Assembly (NCBI GenBank): GCA_964007475.1 | Contig: OZ023273.1 | Location: forward strand, 127,032,732-127,096,731 | Direction of reading: 5' to 3' | Length of the DNA stretch: 64,000 nt | Origin: Hybos culiciformis | Lineage: Eukaryota; Arthropoda; Insecta; Diptera; Hybotidae | Part shown: piece by piece, positions 63,546-64,000 of the stretch | Position numbering within the stretch: position 1 is the first letter of the stretch | Layout: the number at the start of each line of letters is the position of its first letter | The notes under the pieces: generated by a model | Databases searched by the model: none | Seen by the model: only the letters and a program-made list of their open reading frames with translations | What the model was told of the DNA's origin: nothing | Program-made: the position numbers and the translations under genes

Positions 63546-64000
63546 TCTTAAAATATTATAAGTCTGTCTTATATATGCGGACAGATTTCTGTTAATTTAT
63601 GATACCAAATTCCACAAGAAATGTAAAACTTACTACAACTTTACAACGAAATGCGAACTCTACTACAAATACTGTTACTGATTTGTCAATTCTAACGTTA
63701 AGGTAGTGATTTTTTTTAGAAAAACTAAAAATTCCGAATTATTAAAAAACAATTCGAGGCAACGAAAAATATATTTGAATTATTTATTATTAATATTAAT
63801 GTTTATCTACTTAAAGCTTTGAAATTCGGCTTTTTTTGTCATTTTATGTTTAGAACTTTTGTGTTAATTATTATTTGCAATTTATTTTTAAAATACTAAT
63901 AATAGAACTTTTGTAAAAGACTGTTTTATTTATCATATGTGAATATATTTTCAAGTAATTGTAAGTAACCGTGATGTGTAGAAATGTGAAAAAAAATAAA

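Overview
This is an AT-rich animal nuclear window, almost certainly from an insect (order not resolved). The signs are long non-coding stretches, canonical GT-AG introns, low-complexity tracts, decayed hAT, P-like and LINE transposons, and asparagine/histidine/serine-rich protein linkers. No bacterial gene, rRNA, functional tRNA or CRISPR array was seen. Most short open frames here are chance frames in AT-rich DNA.

Left third (1-28.9 kb, minus strand): the 5' part of an EML-type (echinoderm microtubule-associated protein-like) gene. Three internal exons join with matching phase: 6521-6769, 4891-5293 and 4355-4426. They encode the N-terminal coiled coil and a disordered basic linker. Two different first coding exons (8697-8757 and 28527-28695) both end in phase 1 and both fit the coiled-coil exon, which suggests two promoters about 20 kb apart. 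The HELP and WD40 part must lie to the left of the window. Repeats here include a 20-bp tandem array (142-220), a roughly 0.4-kb MITE (1028-1430), hairpins, a LINE 3' end with an RT tail and a tRNA-derived SINE remnant.

Middle (28.9-54.7 kb): mostly non-coding. It has one plus-strand candidate signal-peptide exon (32651-32712) and a 3.0-kb hAT element (33760-36765) with a perfect 8-bp target duplication. That hAT carries only the dimerisation end of its own transposase and encloses a P-element-like gene (34786-36273) with a THAP domain, a coiled coil and a truncated catalytic region. A foldback element lies at 39613-39907. The remainder to 54.7 kb shows no convincing gene.

Right (54.7-61.6 kb, plus strand): a complete seven-exon PACRG gene encoding a 260-residue axonemal inner-junction protein, including a 24-nt microexon, followed by a poly(A) signal. 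The parkin gene, its head-to-head partner in vertebrates, is not seen next to it. The last 2.4 kb is non-coding and holds what looks like one end of another hAT-like element near 63.43 kb.

Both host genes concern microtubules (EML on cytoplasmic or axonemal microtubules, PACRG at the doublet inner junction). They are about 26 kb apart on opposite strands, and nothing in the sequence shows co-regulation.
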